Below, in pieces: positions 39,165-50,355 of a stretch of DNA of 64,000 bases. The notes under the pieces were generated by a model. That model made no database searches, had not been told where the DNA came from, and saw only the letters and a program-made list of their open reading frames with translations. Both the position numbers and the translations under genes were made by a program. The DNA is taken from positions 62,001 through 126,000 of the forward strand of contig NZ_JAUSCJ010000036.1 of assembly GCF_030651185.1 (NCBI RefSeq), read 5' to 3'. The DNA comes from Phenylobacterium sp. (GTDB lineage: Bacteria; Pseudomonadota; Alphaproteobacteria; Caulobacterales; Caulobacteraceae). Position 1 is the first letter of the stretch, and each line of letters opens with the position of its first letter.

Positions 39165-40595
39165 CTAGACCAGGCCGAAGGCGGCCGCGGCGGCCTTGGC
39201 CAGCGGGTCGATGAAGACCAGGGCGCCGAGCACCAGCGGGAAGGAGAACAGGGCCGCGGCGATGGCGATCGTCTTGGCCTCAACCGGCGGTTTGTCGGTG
39301 CCGCCGACGCCGCCGTCGAACCACATCACCTTGATCAGGCGCAGGTAGTAGAAGGCCGCCACGACGCTGCCCACCAGACCGATCACGGCGGCGACGCCGA
39401 GGCCGGAATTGATGGCCGCCTTGAAGACATAGAACTTGGCCCAGAAGCCGGAGAACGGCGGCAGGCCCAGCGCCGACAGCGAGAAGGCGGTCATGGCCAG
39501 GGCGATGCCTGGGCGCTCCTTCATCAGGCCGGCCATGTCCTCGATGGTCTCCATCGGCTTGCCGGCGCGTGAGAGGGCTGAGAGGCAGGCGAAGAATCCG
39601 GTCACGTCGACCATGTAGAGGACCATGAAGACGAACATGGCCTGCACGCCCTCGGCGCTGCCCGAGGCCAGGCCCAGGACCGCGTAGCCGACATTGGCGA
39701 TGGAGGAATAGGCCCACAGGCGCTTGAGGTTGCTCTGCGCGAGGCCCGCGAAGGCTCCGACGCCGATGGACAGCAGGGCGATGATCACCAGCACCTGGCC
39801 CCACTGGGCCGAGGCGCCGGAGAAGCCCTCGCTGAGCGCCCGGGCGAACAGCACCATGGCGGCCAGCTTGGGCGCGCCGGCGAAGAAGGCCACGACCGGG
39901 GTCGGGGCGCCTTCATAGACGTCCGGGGTCCACATGTGGAACGGGGCGGCGGAGACCTTGAAGGCCAGGCCGCAGATCAGGAAGACCAGGCCAAACAGCA
40001 CGCCGGTCCCGGCGCCGGCCTGAACGGCGACGGCGATCTCGTCGAACTTGGTGGAGCCGGCGAAGCCGTAGATCAACGAGGCGCCATAGAGCAGCAGCCC
40101 CGAGGACAGAGCCCCCAGCACGAAGTACTTCAGGCCCGCTTCCGAGGCCTTGGCGTCGTCGCGGTGCATGGCGGCCAGGACGTAGAGGGCCAGGGATTGC
40201 AGCTCGACGCCGATATAGAGCGAGATCAGGTCGCCGGCCGAGACCATCATGGCCATGCCGAGCGCGGCCAGCAGGATCAGGACCGGGAACTCGAAGTTGC
40301 GGATGTTGCGCTGGGCGAACCACTTCTGGCCGAGCGGGATGGCGATGGCGCTGGCGATAAAGATCGCCACCTGGCTGAAGGCCGAGGCGTCGTCGGCCAC
40401 CAGGCCGCCCGCGAAGCCGCGGCCCTGGGTCCCGAAGGCGGCGAAGTAGGCCGCAAGCGCCAGGGCGCCGATCGAGCCGATCGTCATCGCCGTGGTGGCG
40501 CGGGGCGCGAAGGCCCCGAACACCAGCAGCACGAGGGCGGCGATGGCCAGGACCAGCTCAGGACCGGCAAGGGCGATATCGGCGGAGAAGGTCAT
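39165..40595 (-). CDS. nuoN: NADH-quinone oxidoreductase subunit N
   Basis: Antiporter-like proton-pumping membrane subunit of complex I, 476 residues with about 14 helices. Conserved regions include GVELQSLALYVLAAMHRDD (the helix with the key Glu), LVFLICGLAFKVSAAPFHMW with the pump Lys, and LKRLWAYSSIANVGYAVLGL. Last nuo gene; birA follows without gap, and nuoM precedes by 10 bases. Confidence 0.96.
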   Translation of the reverse strand: MTFSADIALAGPELVLAIAALVLLVFGAFAPRATTAMTIGSIGALALAAYFAAFGTQGRGFAGGLVADDASAFSQVAIFIASAIAIPLGQKWFAQRNIRNFEFPVLILLAALGMAMMVSAGDLISLYIGVELQSLALYVLAAMHRDDAKASEAGLKYFVLGALSSGLLLYGASLIYGFAGSTKFDEIAVAVQAGAGTGVLFGLVFLICGLAFKVSAAPFHMWTPDVYEGAPTPVVAFFAGAPKLAAMVLFARALSEGFSGASAQWGQVLVIIALLSIGVGAFAGLAQSNLKRLWAYSSIANVGYAVLGLASGSAEGVQAMFVFMVLYMVDVTGFFACLSALSRAGKPMETIEDMAGLMKERPGIALAMTAFSLSALGLPPFSGFWAKFYVFKAAINSGLGVAAVIGLVGSVVAAFYYLRLIKVMWFDGGVGGTDKPPVEAKTIAIAAALFSFPLVLGALVFIDPLAKAAAAAFGLV

Positions 40596-40605
40596 GGACA
40601 GGCCC

Positions 40606-42093
40606 CTAGGCGCCGATGGCCGCGCTGTAGAGCGCGACGAGGTTGTCGACCGACGCCTGGGTCAGGTCGAAGACGGCGGCCGGATAGATACCGAGATAGA
40701 GGGTTGAGGCGATCAGCGGCGCGAAGATCGCCACCTCGCGCCAGTCGAGGTCGCCGATCTCGGCCAGGGCCGGATTGGTCAGCTCCCCGAAGATCACGCG
40801 GCGATAGAGGCTGAGCGCGTAGACCGCCGAGAGGATCACGCCGGTGGCGGCGAAGATGGCCGTCCAGGTGGAGACGCCATAGGCCCCGGTCATGGTCAGG
40901 ATCTCGCCGACGAAGCCGGAGGTGCCCGGCAGGCCGACATTGCCCATGGTGAAGAGCATGAACACCGCCGCGTACCAGGGCATGCGGTTCACCAGCCCGC
41001 CGTAGAAGGCGATCTCGCGGGTGTGCATGCGGTCATAGACCACGCCGACGCAGAGGAAGAGCGCGCTGGCGATCACCCCGTGGCTGAGCATCTGGAAGAT
41101 CGCGCCCTGCACGCCGGCGTCGTTGCCGGAGAAGATGCCCATGGTCACGAAGCCCATGTGGGCCACCGACGAATAGGCGATCAGCTTCTTGATGTCGGTC
41201 TGACGGAAGGCCACCAGCGAGGTGTAGATGATCGCGATAACGCTCATCGCGAAGACCAGCGGGGTGAAGAACTCCGAGGCCTGGGGGAACATCGGCAGGC
41301 TGAAGCGCAGGAGGCCGTAGCCGCCCATCTTCAGCAGGATTCCGGCCAGGATCACCGAGCCCGCCGTGGGCGCCTCGACGTGGGCGTCGGGCAGCCATGT
41401 GTGGACCGGCCACATGGGCATCTTCACCGCGAAGGAGGCGAAGAAGGCCAGCCACAGCCAGGTCTGCAGGGCGGGATCGAACTTGTAGACCATCAGCTCG
41501 GGGATCGAGGAGGTCCCGGCGATGCCGATCATGCCCAGGATCGCCGCCAGCATCAGCACCGAACCCAGCAGGGTGTAGAGGAAGAACTTGTAGGCCGCGT
41601 AGACCCTGCGCTTGCCGCCCCAGATGCCGATGATCAGGAACATCGGCACCAGGCCGAATTCGAAGAAGGCGTAGAACAGCACCAGGTCCAGGGCGCAGAA
41701 CACGCCGATCACCAGGGTCTCCAGGACCAGGAAGGCGATCATGTATTCCAGCACGCGCGTCTCGATCGACTTCCAGGACGCGGCGATACAGATCGGCATC
41801 AGGAAGGCGGTGAGCAGGACGAACAGGATCGAGATCCCGTCCACGCCCATGCGGTAGTGGATGCCGGCGAACCAGTTGGCGTCCTCCACGAACTGGAAGC
41901 CCGGGTTGGCGGGGTCGAACTCGGCCACCAGGACGATGGACAGCGCCAGGGTCGCCAGGGTGGTGACGAAGGCGATCCACTTGCCGGCGCTGACGGTCTT
42001 TTCGTCGTCGGTCTTGGCGAAGAAGCGCAGGACCAGGATCGCCGCCACGCCCAACAGGGGCGCGAAGGTGGTCAGGGAAAGCAGGCCAGTCAT
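40606..42093 (-). CDS. nuoM: NADH-quinone oxidoreductase subunit M
   Basis: Second antiporter-like subunit of complex I, 495 residues from [19 protein letters not shown]. Many membrane helices; the central blocks [40 protein letters not shown] and the discontinuous-helix region [20 protein letters not shown] are typical, as is the [20 protein letters not shown] segment. It lies 14 bases downstream of nuoL. An in-frame extension to 42120 was rejected because it overlaps the nuoL 3' end. Confidence 0.96.
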   Translation of the reverse strand: MTGLLSLTTFAPLLGVAAILVLRFFAKTDDEKTVSAGKWIAFVTTLATLALSIVLVAEFDPANPGFQFVEDANWFAGIHYRMGVDGISILFVLLTAFLMPICIAASWKSIETRVLEYMIAFLVLETLVIGVFCALDLVLFYAFFEFGLVPMFLIIGIWGGKRRVYAAYKFFLYTLLGSVLMLAAILGMIGIAGTSSIPELMVYKFDPALQTWLWLAFFASFAVKMPMWPVHTWLPDAHVEAPTAGSVILAGILLKMGGYGLLRFSLPMFPQASEFFTPLVFAMSVIAIIYTSLVAFRQTDIKKLIAYSSVAHMGFVTMGIFSGNDAGVQGAIFQMLSHGVIASALFLCVGVVYDRMHTREIAFYGGLVNRMPWYAAVFMLFTMGNVGLPGTSGFVGEILTMTGAYGVSTWTAIFAATGVILSAVYALSLYRRVIFGELTNPALAEIGDLDWREVAIFAPLIASTLYLGIYPAAVFDLTQASVDNLVALYSAAIGA

Positions 42094-42107
42094 GATCTCA
42101 CTCCCCC

Positions 42108-44195
42108 TCAGGCCTGCCACTGGAAGACGGCGAAGGTCAGCAGACCCAGCACGCCCAACAGCATGACGAAGGCGTAGTGATAGACGTAGCCGGTCTGCGC
42201 CAGACCCGCCCGGCGGCCGATGTCGTAGGACACCGCCGAGGCGCCATCGGGGCCCAGGCCGTCGATGATCTTCTGGTCGCCGACCTTCCAGAACAGGTCG
42301 CCCAAGAGCCGGGTGGCGCGCACGAAGGTCGCCTCATAGATCTCGTCGAAGTACCACTTGTTGTAGAGGAAGCTCCACAGCGGGCCCTTCTTGGCGGCGA
42401 TCCGCGCGCCCATGCCTTCGTTGGCGATGTAGTAGAACCAGGCCGCGGCGAAGCCGATGGCCGAGACCACCAGCGGCGCCCAGTGCAGCCAGGTCGGCGA
42501 ATGGTGAGCTTGCTCAAGCACCTGGTTGGTTGGGGCGTTGAAGATGGCCCCGCGCCAGAAGGCGTTGCGCTCCTCACCCACGAAGGCCTCGACGAAGGCG
42601 TAGCCGGCCAGCAGCGCACCAACCGCCAGCAGCATCAGCGGAACCAGCATCACCAGCGGGCTCTCGTGCGGCTTGTGAGCCCCATGGCCGTGGGCGTCGT
42701 GATGATCGTCCGGCAGCGGCTCGCTGTGGGTCTCGATCTGGGCGTGGCTGGCATGGTCGTCGGCGCCATGTGCGTGGGCGTGGTCCGCATGCTCGTCATG
42801 CGCCCACTTCGGCGTGCCGTGGAAGGTCATGAAGGCCAGGCGCCAGGAATAGAAGGCCGTGAGGCCCGCGGCGCTGAGGCTGACCAGGAAGGCGAAGAAG
42901 GCCACCGGGTTGTGCTGACCAGCGGCATAGGCCGCCTCGATGATGGTGTCCTTGGAGAAGAAGCCCGCGAAGCCGAGGTCGGTGCCGGGGATGCCGAAGC
43001 CGGTGATGGCCAGCGTCCCGATGGTCATCACCGCATAGGTCACCGGCAGGTACTTCCAGAGGCCGCCCATCTTCCGCATGTCCTGCTCGTGGTGCATGCC
43101 GTGGATCACCGAGCCCGCGCCCAGGAACAGCAGCGCCTTGAAGAAGGCGTGGGTGAACAGGTGGAACATGGCCGCCTGATAGGCGCCCACGCCGGCGGCG
43201 AAGAACATGTAGCCGAGCTGCGAGCAGGTCGAATAGGCGATGACCCGCTTGATGTCGTTCTGGGCCAGGCCGACGGTCGCCGCGAACAGGGCGGTGATGG
43301 CCCCCACCAGGGTGACGATCTGCTTGGTGACGGGGGCGTACTCGAACATCGGCGACAGCAGGCAGACCATGTAGACGCCGGCCGTCACCATGGTGGCGGC
43401 GTGGATCAGGGCCGAGACCGGGGTCGGGCCTTCCATGGCGTCCGGCAGCCAGGTGTGCAGGAAGAACTGGGCCGACTTGCCCATGGCGCCCACGAACAGC
43501 AGGGCGCAGGCCAGGTCCACGGCGTGGAACCAGTGGCCGGCGAAGAACCAGCCGGTGGTGGCGAACTCGGTGACCCGCGGGAAGATCTCGGCGAACTGGA
43601 TCGTCCCGAACATCCAGAAGACGGTCATGATGCCGAGGGCGAAACCGAAGTCCCCCACCCGGTTGACCACGAAGGCCTTGATGGAGGCGGCGTTGGCGGT
43701 GGGCTTGTGGAACCAGAAGCCGATCAGCAGGTAGCTGGCCAGGCCGACGCCTTCCCAGCCGAAGAACAGCTGCATGAAGTCCGCCGCGGTCACCAGGGCC
43801 AGCATGGCGAAGGTGAACAGCGACAGATAGGCGAAGAACCGCGGCTTGGACGGGTCCTCGGCCATGTAGCCCCAGGAATAGAGGTGAACGAGCGACGAGA
43901 CGCTGGTCACCACCACGAGCATGACGGCCGACAGGGTGTCGATGCGGATCGACCAGTTGGACTGGAACTCACCGATATTGATGAAGGGCAGCAGGTGGAC
44001 GGTGAACCTGGCCGGCCAGTCGCCCCAGATCACCCCGTAGAAGGTGGTCCAGGCGATGGCGCAGGACAGGAACAGGGCGCCCGTGGTCAGGGCCATGGAG
44101 GCGACGTTGCCGATGCGGCGGCCCGAGAGGCCGGCGATCAAGGCGGCGACCAGAGGCGCGAAGACCGCGATGGTGACGAGAAGCTGAGGGGTCAT
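42108..44195 (-). CDS. nuoL: NADH-quinone oxidoreductase subunit L with His-rich loop
   Basis: Distal antiporter-like subunit of complex I with the lateral helix, 695 residues. Core motifs: [59 protein letters not shown], and [18 protein letters not shown]. Between the antiporter core and the C-terminal lateral helix (about residues 466-510) there is an extra loop with 14 His and many Asp/Glu, well above the normal density. E. coli NuoL is 613 residues, so the loop and a longer tail explain the length. The lateral helix region ([20 protein letters not shown] onward) is intact. Confidence 0.96.
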   Translation of the reverse strand: MTPQLLVTIAVFAPLVAALIAGLSGRRIGNVASMALTTGALFLSCAIAWTTFYGVIWGDWPARFTVHLLPFINIGEFQSNWSIRIDTLSAVMLVVVTSVSSLVHLYSWGYMAEDPSKPRFFAYLSLFTFAMLALVTAADFMQLFFGWEGVGLASYLLIGFWFHKPTANAASIKAFVVNRVGDFGFALGIMTVFWMFGTIQFAEIFPRVTEFATTGWFFAGHWFHAVDLACALLFVGAMGKSAQFFLHTWLPDAMEGPTPVSALIHAATMVTAGVYMVCLLSPMFEYAPVTKQIVTLVGAITALFAATVGLAQNDIKRVIAYSTCSQLGYMFFAAGVGAYQAAMFHLFTHAFFKALLFLGAGSVIHGMHHEQDMRKMGGLWKYLPVTYAVMTIGTLAITGFGIPGTDLGFAGFFSKDTIIEAAYAAGQHNPVAFFAFLVSLSAAGLTAFYSWRLAFMTFHGTPKWAHDEHADHAHAHGADDHASHAQIETHSEPLPDDHHDAHGHGAHKPHESPLVMLVPLMLLAVGALLAGYAFVEAFVGEERNAFWRGAIFNAPTNQVLEQAHHSPTWLHWAPLVVSAIGFAAAWFYYIANEGMGARIAAKKGPLWSFLYNKWYFDEIYEATFVRATRLLGDLFWKVGDQKIIDGLGPDGASAVSYDIGRRAGLAQTGYVYHYAFVMLLGVLGLLTFAVFQWQA

Positions 44196-44205
44196 GGTCG
44201 GGTCC

Positions 44206-44514
44206 TCAGCCCTTCATCACAGAAACGTCGTCCACGGCGATGTCGCCGCGGTTGCGGAAGAAGGTCACCAGGATGGCCAGGCCGACCGCGGCCTCGGCCG
44301 CCGCGACGGTCAGCACAAACATGGCGAAGATCTGCCCCGTCACGTTGTGCAGATAGACCGAGAAGGCCACCAGGTTGATGTTCACCGCGAGCAGGATCAG
44401 CTCGATCGACATCAGGATGACGATGATGTTCTTGCGGTTCACGAAGATCCCGAACACCCCGATGGTGAACAGGATCGCGGCGACCGCCAGATAATGGGTG
44501 AGCCCGATGCTCAT
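44206..44514 (-). CDS. nuoK: NADH-quinone oxidoreductase subunit K
   Basis: Three-helix complex I subunit of 102 residues. The two buried Glu residues of the proton path are visible in [20 protein letters not shown] and [18 protein letters not shown]. It overlaps nuoJ by 4 bp and is followed by nuoL after 10 bases, the standard order. Confidence 0.97.
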   Translation of the reverse strand: MSIGLTHYLAVAAILFTIGVFGIFVNRKNIIVILMSIELILLAVNINLVAFSVYLHNVTGQIFAMFVLTVAAAEAAVGLAILVTFFRNRGDIAVDDVSVMKG

Positions 44515-45128
44515 TCGTCGATCCCCGCGCCGGGTTTGATGGAAATGACCCGCATGCCGGTCTTCGGCCCGCGCGCCACCTGGTCGGCGATCACCTGCCG
44601 GCGCACGCCGGGCTTATGGCGCAAGGTCAGCACGATGGCGCCGATCATGGCCACCAGCAGCACCAGCCCCGCCGCCTGGAAGAAGTAGATGTAGTCGGTA
44701 TAGAGCACCCGGCCGATGGTCTCGGCGTTGGAGATGTCCGCGCCCGAGGCCTGCGGCGTGTCGTTGAGCCGGGCGGCCCCGCCGTTGGCGACGGCGGTGG
44801 AGACCATGATCATCTCGAAGGCCAGGATGCCGGCGACCCCGGCGCCCAGGGGCATGTAGCGTGCGAAGCCCTGCCGCAGGGAGGCGAAGTCGACATCGAG
44901 CATCATGACGACGAACAGGAACAGCACCGCGACGGCGCCGACATAGACGACCACCAGGAGCATGGCGAGGAACTCGGCCCCGAGCATGACGAACAGCCCC
45001 GCGGCCGAGAAGAACGCCAGGATCAGGAACAGCACTGAGTGCACCGGGCTGCGGGCCGAAACCACGCAGACACCGGCGACCAGGGTCACCGTCGCCAGCA
45101 GATAGAATGCGATCGCCTGAACGGCCAT
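44511..45128 (-). CDS. nuoJ: NADH-quinone oxidoreductase subunit J
   Basis: Membrane subunit of complex I with five helices, 205 residues. Conserved block [20 protein letters not shown], then [20 protein letters not shown], which contains the pi-bulge helix central to proton coupling. It has a charged cytoplasmic C-terminal tail. Overlaps nuoK by 4 bp; an 83-base gap separates it from nuoI. Confidence 0.96.
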   Translation of the reverse strand: MAVQAIAFYLLATVTLVAGVCVVSARSPVHSVLFLILAFFSAAGLFVMLGAEFLAMLLVVVYVGAVAVLFLFVVMMLDVDFASLRQGFARYMPLGAGVAGILAFEMIMVSTAVANGGAARLNDTPQASGADISNAETIGRVLYTDYIYFFQAAGLVLLVAMIGAIVLTLRHKPGVRRQVIADQVARGPKTGMRVISIKPGAGIDE

Positions 45129-45211
45129 GACGGCTCTTCTCAGCCCCTCAATTTCAGTGACCGGCGCCTGACGGCGACGCGGTGATTAGCTTTCGGAATC
45201 GCGCCCGGGTC

Positions 45212-45712
45212 TTACCGGTAGGGCGCGTCCAGTTCCAGATTCTTCGCGATCTGCCGCTCCCAACGGTCCCCGTTATCGAGCAGGCGTTCCTTGTCGTAGT
45301 AGAGTTCCTCGCGGGTCTCGACGGCGAACTCGATGTTGGGCCCCTCGACGATGGCGTCCACCGGGCAGGCCTCCTGGCACAGGCCGCAATAGATGCACTT
45401 CACCATGTCGATGTCGTAGCGGGTCGTGCGGCGGCTGCCGTCGGCGCGGGGTTCGGCCTCGATGGTGATGGCCTGGGCCGGGCAGATGGCCTCGCAGAGC
45501 TTGCAGGCGATGCAGCGCTCTTCGCCGTTCGGATAGCGGCGCAGGGCGTGCTCGCCCCGGAAGCGCGGCGACTGCGGGCCGCGCTCGTGCGGATACAGCA
45601 CGGTGGCCTTGGGGCGGACCATGTACTTCATGGCCATCCCGAAGGCGCCGACGAAGTCCAGGAGCGCCGCGCCTTTCACGGCCTGGGTAATACGCTGCAT
45701 CATCGCGGTCAC
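45212..45712 (-). CDS. nuoI: NADH-quinone oxidoreductase subunit I
   Basis: Peripheral-arm subunit carrying two [4Fe-4S] clusters (N6a, N6b), 166 residues. The two cysteine motifs are [16 protein letters not shown] and [16 protein letters not shown]. The GTG at 45712 forms a 4-bp overlap with the upstream small lipoprotein gene; ATGs at 45703 and 45700 are alternatives. The amphipathic N-terminus anchors it to the membrane arm. Confidence 0.96.
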   Translation of the reverse strand: MTAMMQRITQAVKGAALLDFVGAFGMAMKYMVRPKATVLYPHERGPQSPRFRGEHALRRYPNGEERCIACKLCEAICPAQAITIEAEPRADGSRRTTRYDIDMVKCIYCGLCQEACPVDAIVEGPNIEFAVETREELYYDKERLLDNGDRWERQIAKNLELDAPYR

Positions 45713-45906
45713 TTTCGTTTGCAGACGTAGGAGGTGATGGACTGAGGATCACCTTCCCTGGCCAGCTGCAGGTCGGCGCCCTTGGCCAGGCACGCGTCGC
45801 GCGCCGTCTTGAGGGCGTCATAGCTCGCCACGCCGCCATCGGGCGTGACGCCGCTGGCGCAGGCGGCGCAGAGCATCAGGCTGGCGAGGACGATCAGGGT
45901 CTTCAT
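45709..45906 (-). CDS. small putative lipoprotein embedded in the nuo operon
   Basis: A 65-residue protein starting [19 protein letters not shown]. Lys at position 2, a hydrophobic stretch and a Cys16 preceded by CAA look like a lipoprotein signal (a slightly unusual lipobox), so it is probably exported and lipidated. The mature part is small and polar with a second Cys near the C-terminus (ITSYVCKRK). It overlaps the nuoH stop by 4 bp (ATGA) and its stop overlaps the nuoI GTG, i.e. it is coupled on both sides. No family recognised; a role in complex I is guilt by association only. Confidence 0.7.
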   Translation of the reverse strand: MKTLIVLASLMLCAACASGVTPDGGVASYDALKTARDACLAKGADLQLAREGDPQSITSYVCKRK

Positions 45907-46982
45907 GCCGCCGCCGGCCCGAAGACGCGCCAGGCCGCCACCAGGACCACGGCGACGCCAGCGGTGGGCAGGAAGACCTTCCACCCCAGGCGCATCAGCT
46001 GGTCATAGCGGTAGCGGGGCACGATGGCCTTCGCCATGGCGATCAGGAAGAAGAAGAAGCAGGTCTTCAGGAAGAACCACATCAGGCCGTAGAAGCCCTG
46101 CGCCATGTCCCCCCACTGGTGGACGAACGCGAAGTCGATGGGCGCCTGCCAGCCGCCGAAGAACAGTAGCGAGATCAGCGAACACATCAGCACGATGTTC
46201 ACCAGCTCGCCGATCATGAAGAGCAGGAACGGGCTGGAGGAATATTCCACCTGATAGCCGGCGACGAGTTCAGACTCGGCCTCGGGCAGGTCGAAGGGCG
46301 GGCGGTTGGTTTCGGCGAGCGCCGAGATGAAGAAGATCACCGACATGCCGAACATGACGATGGCGATGGGCCAGTTGTGCAGGCCGCCGCCGAGGAAGTT
46401 CCAGTTCCAGAACCCGCCGGCCTGTTTCTCGACGATGGTGGTCAGGTTCATGCTGCCGGAAAGCAGGATGACGGTGATGATCACCAGGCCGATGGAGACC
46501 TCGTAGGAGACCATCTGGGCCGCCGAGCGCAGCGAACCCAGGAAGGGGTACTTCGAGTTCGACGCCCAGCCCCCCATGATAATGCCGTAGACGCCCAGCG
46601 AGCTGATGGCGAACAGGTACAGCACGCCGACATTGATGTTGGAGATCACCCAGCCCGGCGCGAACGGAATCACCGCCCAGCCCACGAGGGAGAGCAGGAA
46701 GGTCAGCACGGGCGCCAGCAGGAACACCGTCTTGTCGGCGCCGTCCGGGATGACCAGTTCCTTCAGCACGAACTTGATCAGGTCGGCGAAGGACTGCAGC
46801 AGGCCGAAGGGACCCACCACGTTGGGGCCCTTGCGCATCTGGACACCCGCCCAGATCTTGCGGTCGGCGAGCATGAAGAAGGCCAGGCAGACCAGCAGCG
46901 GCAGGATCACCAGCATGATCTTGCCGACCGTGATCAGGGTCCAGCCGAGCTCGGTGGCCCAGAAATTGATGGTCGGATCCAT
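45903..46982 (-). CDS. nuoH: NADH-quinone oxidoreductase subunit H
   Basis: Membrane subunit at the junction of the arms, forming part of the quinone cavity; 359 residues with eight to nine helices. Typical blocks: [59 protein letters not shown] followed by [11 protein letters not shown]. Three bases after nuoG; overlaps the small lipoprotein gene by 4 bp. Confidence 0.97.
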   Translation of the reverse strand: MDPTINFWATELGWTLITVGKIMLVILPLLVCLAFFMLADRKIWAGVQMRKGPNVVGPFGLLQSFADLIKFVLKELVIPDGADKTVFLLAPVLTFLLSLVGWAVIPFAPGWVISNINVGVLYLFAISSLGVYGIIMGGWASNSKYPFLGSLRSAAQMVSYEVSIGLVIITVILLSGSMNLTTIVEKQAGGFWNWNFLGGGLHNWPIAIVMFGMSVIFFISALAETNRPPFDLPEAESELVAGYQVEYSSSPFLLFMIGELVNIVLMCSLISLLFFGGWQAPIDFAFVHQWGDMAQGFYGLMWFFLKTCFFFFLIAMAKAIVPRYRYDQLMRLGWKVFLPTAGVAVVLVAAWRVFGPAAA

Positions 46983-46985
46983 CCC

Positions 46986-49028
46986 CTACTCCGCCGCGAT
47001 CTTGGAGGCGTCGGCCGCCACGGCCGCGCACTCGGCCATCGTCACGCTGGCGCGGGCGATGGGGTTGGTCAGGTGGAAGGCCCGCACGCCGCTGACCAGC
47101 GGCGCATCGGTGGCCGCGCCGGCCGCCGCGATCCCCGAGAGGTCGATGGCCGAGGCCACGGCGCCCGGCGCGTAATCGATGCGCCCGAAGGTCGGGTGGT
47201 CGGCGAACAGCTTGGCGCGCAGTTGGGCGAGCGTGTCATAGGGCAAGGTCGCGCCGAGGCGATCCGACAGGGCCCGCAGGATGGACCAGTCTTCACGGCC
47301 CTCGCCCTTGGGGAACACCGCGCGCTGGCCCATCTGGACGCGGCCCTCGGTGTTCACATAGAGGCCGTCCTTCTCGGTATAGGCCGCGCCCGGCAGGATC
47401 ACGTCGGCCTTGTGGGCCCCGGCGTCCCCGTGGGTGCCCATATAGACGGTGAAGGCGTCGCTGGCGGTGACGTCGATCTCATCGGCGCCCATCAGGAACA
47501 GCACGTCCAGCGCGCCCTTGGCGGTCATCTGGGCGGCGGTCTTGCCGCCCTCGCCCGGAAGGAAACCGAGGTCGAGGCCGCCGACCCGGCTGGCGGCGGT
47601 GTGCAGCACATTCCAGGTCATGCCGAAGGTCTTGGCCACATCGGCCGCGGCCTTGGCGATGGCGCCGCCGTCGGCGCGGCCAAGAGCCCCGGCCCCGATG
47701 ACGATGGCGGGGTTCTTGGCGTCCTTCAGGCGCTTGACGAAGTCGGACTTGGACTTGGCCAGGGCCGAAAGGCTGGCGGCGCCCGCCCCGAGATACTCGT
47801 AGCCGAAGGTGAGGTCGGCCTGTTCGCCGATGACGCCCACTTCCAGGGCGCCGGCGACCCAGCGCTTGCGGAACCGGGCGTTGAGGACCGGGGCCTCGGT
47901 GCGGGGATTGGTCCCCACGAAGAGGATCACATCGGCGGCTTCGATGCCGGCGATGGTGGAGTTGAACAGCCAGGTCTCGCGGGCCCCGGCGCCGAGCGCC
48001 ATGCCGTCCTGACGGCAGTCCAGGCTGGTGACGCCGAGCGACCCGAACAGGTCCTTGGCGGCCTTCATGGATTCAGCGTCCTGCAGGTCGCCGGCGATGA
48101 CGCCGATGCGCTCAGGGCTGGCGGCCTTCAGCTTGGACGCCACCAGGTTCAGCGCCTCGGCCCAGGTGGCGGGACGCAGCTTGCCGGCTTCACGGACATA
48201 GGGCTTGTCGAGGCGCTGGCGCGCCAGGCCATCGACGGCGTAGCGGGTCTTGTCGCTGATCCACTCCTCGTTGATGTCCTCGTTCAGGCGCGGCAGGACG
48301 CGTAGGACCGCGGGGCCCCGGCTGTCGACACGGATCGAGCAGCCGAGCGCGTCCATGACGTCGACGCTCTCGGTCTTCTTCAGCTCCCAGGGCCGGGCGT
48401 TGAAGGCGTAGGGCTTGGAGGTGAGCGCGCCGACCGGGCAGAGGTCGATGACATTGGCCGACAGTTCGCTGGCCACGGCCTTGTCGAGATAGGTCGTGAT
48501 TTCAACGTCTTCGCCGCGGGAGATGAGACCGATATCCGGCACGCCGGCGACTTCGGTGATGAAGCGGACGCAGCGGGTGCACTGGATGCAGCGGGTCATG
48601 ACCGTCTTGATCAACGGCCCCATGAACTTCTCTTCGACCGCGCGCTTGTTCTCGCCATAGCGGCTGTCGTCGCGGCCATAGCCCATGGCCTGGTCCTGCA
48701 GGTCGCACTCGCCGCCCTGGTCGCAGATCGGGCAATCCAGCGGGTGGTTGATGAGCAGGAACTCCATCACCCCTTCGCGGGCCTTCTTGACCATCGGCGA
48801 ATTGGTGATGATCTCCTGGCCGTCGGAGGCCGGCAGGGCGCAGGAGGCCTGCGGCTTGGGCGGGCCGGGCTTCACCTCGACCAGGCACATGCGGCAGTTG
48901 CCGGCGATGCTGAGGCGCTCGTGATAGCAGAAGCGCGGAATCTCTTCCCCGGCCAGTTCCGCCACCTGCAGAACCGTCATGCCGGGTTCGAACTCGACCT
49001 CGACGCCGTTGACCTTGGCTTTAGGCAT
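46986..49028 (-). CDS. nuoG: NADH-quinone oxidoreductase subunit G
   Basis: Large iron-sulfur subunit of the peripheral arm, 680 residues from MPKAKVNGVEVEFEPGMTVL. The N-terminal ferredoxin domain has the [2Fe-2S] ligands in FCYHERLSIAGNCRMCLVEV. Next come the 4Fe-4S motifs HPLDCPICDQGGECDLQDQA and CIQCTRCVRF, then a molybdopterin-oxidoreductase-like domain (degenerate, no cofactor expected). A longer in-frame start was rejected because it overlaps nuoF. Starts 4 bases after nuoF. Confidence 0.95.
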   Translation of the reverse strand: MPKAKVNGVEVEFEPGMTVLQVAELAGEEIPRFCYHERLSIAGNCRMCLVEVKPGPPKPQASCALPASDGQEIITNSPMVKKAREGVMEFLLINHPLDCPICDQGGECDLQDQAMGYGRDDSRYGENKRAVEEKFMGPLIKTVMTRCIQCTRCVRFITEVAGVPDIGLISRGEDVEITTYLDKAVASELSANVIDLCPVGALTSKPYAFNARPWELKKTESVDVMDALGCSIRVDSRGPAVLRVLPRLNEDINEEWISDKTRYAVDGLARQRLDKPYVREAGKLRPATWAEALNLVASKLKAASPERIGVIAGDLQDAESMKAAKDLFGSLGVTSLDCRQDGMALGAGARETWLFNSTIAGIEAADVILFVGTNPRTEAPVLNARFRKRWVAGALEVGVIGEQADLTFGYEYLGAGAASLSALAKSKSDFVKRLKDAKNPAIVIGAGALGRADGGAIAKAAADVAKTFGMTWNVLHTAASRVGGLDLGFLPGEGGKTAAQMTAKGALDVLFLMGADEIDVTASDAFTVYMGTHGDAGAHKADVILPGAAYTEKDGLYVNTEGRVQMGQRAVFPKGEGREDWSILRALSDRLGATLPYDTLAQLRAKLFADHPTFGRIDYAPGAVASAIDLSGIAAAGAATDAPLVSGVRAFHLTNPIARASVTMAECAAVAADASKIAAE

Positions 49029-49032
49029 ACGA

Positions 49033-50349
49033 CTACTCCGCCGCCACCAGGGCGGCGCCCTGAACATGCGGCTTGCCCGCGCGATAGCTGGTGATCCGGT
49101 CCTCAACTTCATGGCGGAAGTTGCGGAACAGGCCCTGGATGGGCCAGGCCGCGGCGTCGCCGAGGCCGCAGATGGTGTGGCCCTCGACCTGGGAGGCGAC
49201 GTCGAGCAGCATGTCGATCTCGCGCATCTCGGCCTCGCCGGTGACCATGCGTTCCATCACCCGCCACATCCAGCCGGTGCCTTCGCGGCACGGCGTGCAC
49301 TGGCCGCAGCTCTCGTGCTTGAAGAAGCGGCTGACCCGGGCGATCACGCGGACCAGGTCGGTGTCCTCATCGAAGAGGATCATGGTGGCCGTGCCCAGGC
49401 GCGACTGCACGCGGGGCAGGTCGTCGAAGTCCATCAGGACGGTCTCGGCCTGTTCGCGGGTGATCATCGGCATGGAGACCCCGCCGGGGATCACCGCCTT
49501 GAGCTTGCCCCAACCGCCGCGCACGCCGCCGAAGTGGTCCTCGATCAGCTGGCGCATGGGAATGGACATGGCCTCTTCGACCACGCTGGGCTTGTTCACG
49601 TGGCCCGAGGCCGCCATCAGCTTGGTGCCGGCGTTCTTCGGGCGGCCGAAGCTGGAGAACCAGCCCGCGCCACGGCGCAGGATGGTGCCAACGACGGCGA
49701 TGGACTCGACGTTGTTGATGGTGGTCGGGCAGCCATAGATGCCGGCGCCGGCCGGGAACGGGGGCTTCAGGCGCGGCTGGCCCTTCTTGCCCTCCAGGCT
49801 CTCCATCAGGGCGGTCTCGTCGCCGCAGATATAGGCCCCGCCGCCATGGGTGACGTGGAGGTCGAAATCCCAGCCGTTGAGGTTGTCCTTGCCGATCAGC
49901 TTGGCCGCATAGGCCTGCTTGATGGCGGCTTCCAGACGCTCGCGCTCGGCGACGTATTCGCCGCGGATGTAGATGTAGGCAGTGTGGGCGCGGATCGCGT
50001 AGCTGGCGATCATGCAGCCTTCGATCAGCAGGTGCGGATCGTTGCGGATGATCTCGCGGTCCTTGCAGGCGCCGGGTTCGGACTCATCGGCGTTGACCAC
50101 CAGATAGTGCGGCCGCTCGCTGAACTGCTGCGGCATCAGGGTCCACTTGAAGCCGGTGACGAAGCCCCCGCCCCCACGACCACGCAGGCCGCTCTCGCGG
50201 ACCTGCTCGCAGACCCACTCGTGGCTCTGACCCAGCATCTCGCGGGTCAAGTTCCAGCAGCCGCGCGCCTTCGCACCTTCCAGGCCCCAGTCTTGGAGCC
50301 CGTAGATGTTGGTGAAGATGCGGTCCTTGTCTTCCAGAATGCCGACCAA
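49033..50349 (-). CDS. nuoF: NADH-quinone oxidoreductase subunit F
   Basis: NADH-binding flavoprotein subunit, 438 residues. The FMN/NADH site is seen in [35 protein letters not shown] and [20 protein letters not shown], and the N3 [4Fe-4S] ligands in [20 protein letters not shown]. The only available start is a TTG at 50349 (the next in-frame upstream codon set hits a stop at 50356-50358), preceded by GGGGAG and AGGGGG. A rare-start TTG may lower its translation relative to the neighbours. Confidence 0.95.
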   Translation of the reverse strand: MVGILEDKDRIFTNIYGLQDWGLEGAKARGCWNLTREMLGQSHEWVCEQVRESGLRGRGGGGFVTGFKWTLMPQQFSERPHYLVVNADESEPGACKDREIIRNDPHLLIEGCMIASYAIRAHTAYIYIRGEYVAERERLEAAIKQAYAAKLIGKDNLNGWDFDLHVTHGGGAYICGDETALMESLEGKKGQPRLKPPFPAGAGIYGCPTTINNVESIAVVGTILRRGAGWFSSFGRPKNAGTKLMAASGHVNKPSVVEEAMSIPMRQLIEDHFGGVRGGWGKLKAVIPGGVSMPMITREQAETVLMDFDDLPRVQSRLGTATMILFDEDTDLVRVIARVSRFFKHESCGQCTPCREGTGWMWRVMERMVTGEAEMREIDMLLDVASQVEGHTICGLGDAAAWPIQGLFRNFRHEVEDRITSYRAGKPHVQGAALVAAE

Positions 50350-50355
50350 GACCCC

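Noticed and set aside
42177..44378. A 733-codon plus-strand frame antisense to nuoL
   Set aside because: Shadow frame; NuoL motifs on the minus strand are unambiguous.
46377..48305. A 642-codon open frame antisense to nuoH/nuoG
   Set aside because: Shadow of the nuo genes; composition of a reverse-complement frame (many His, Gly, Gln, Ala), no recognisable fold.
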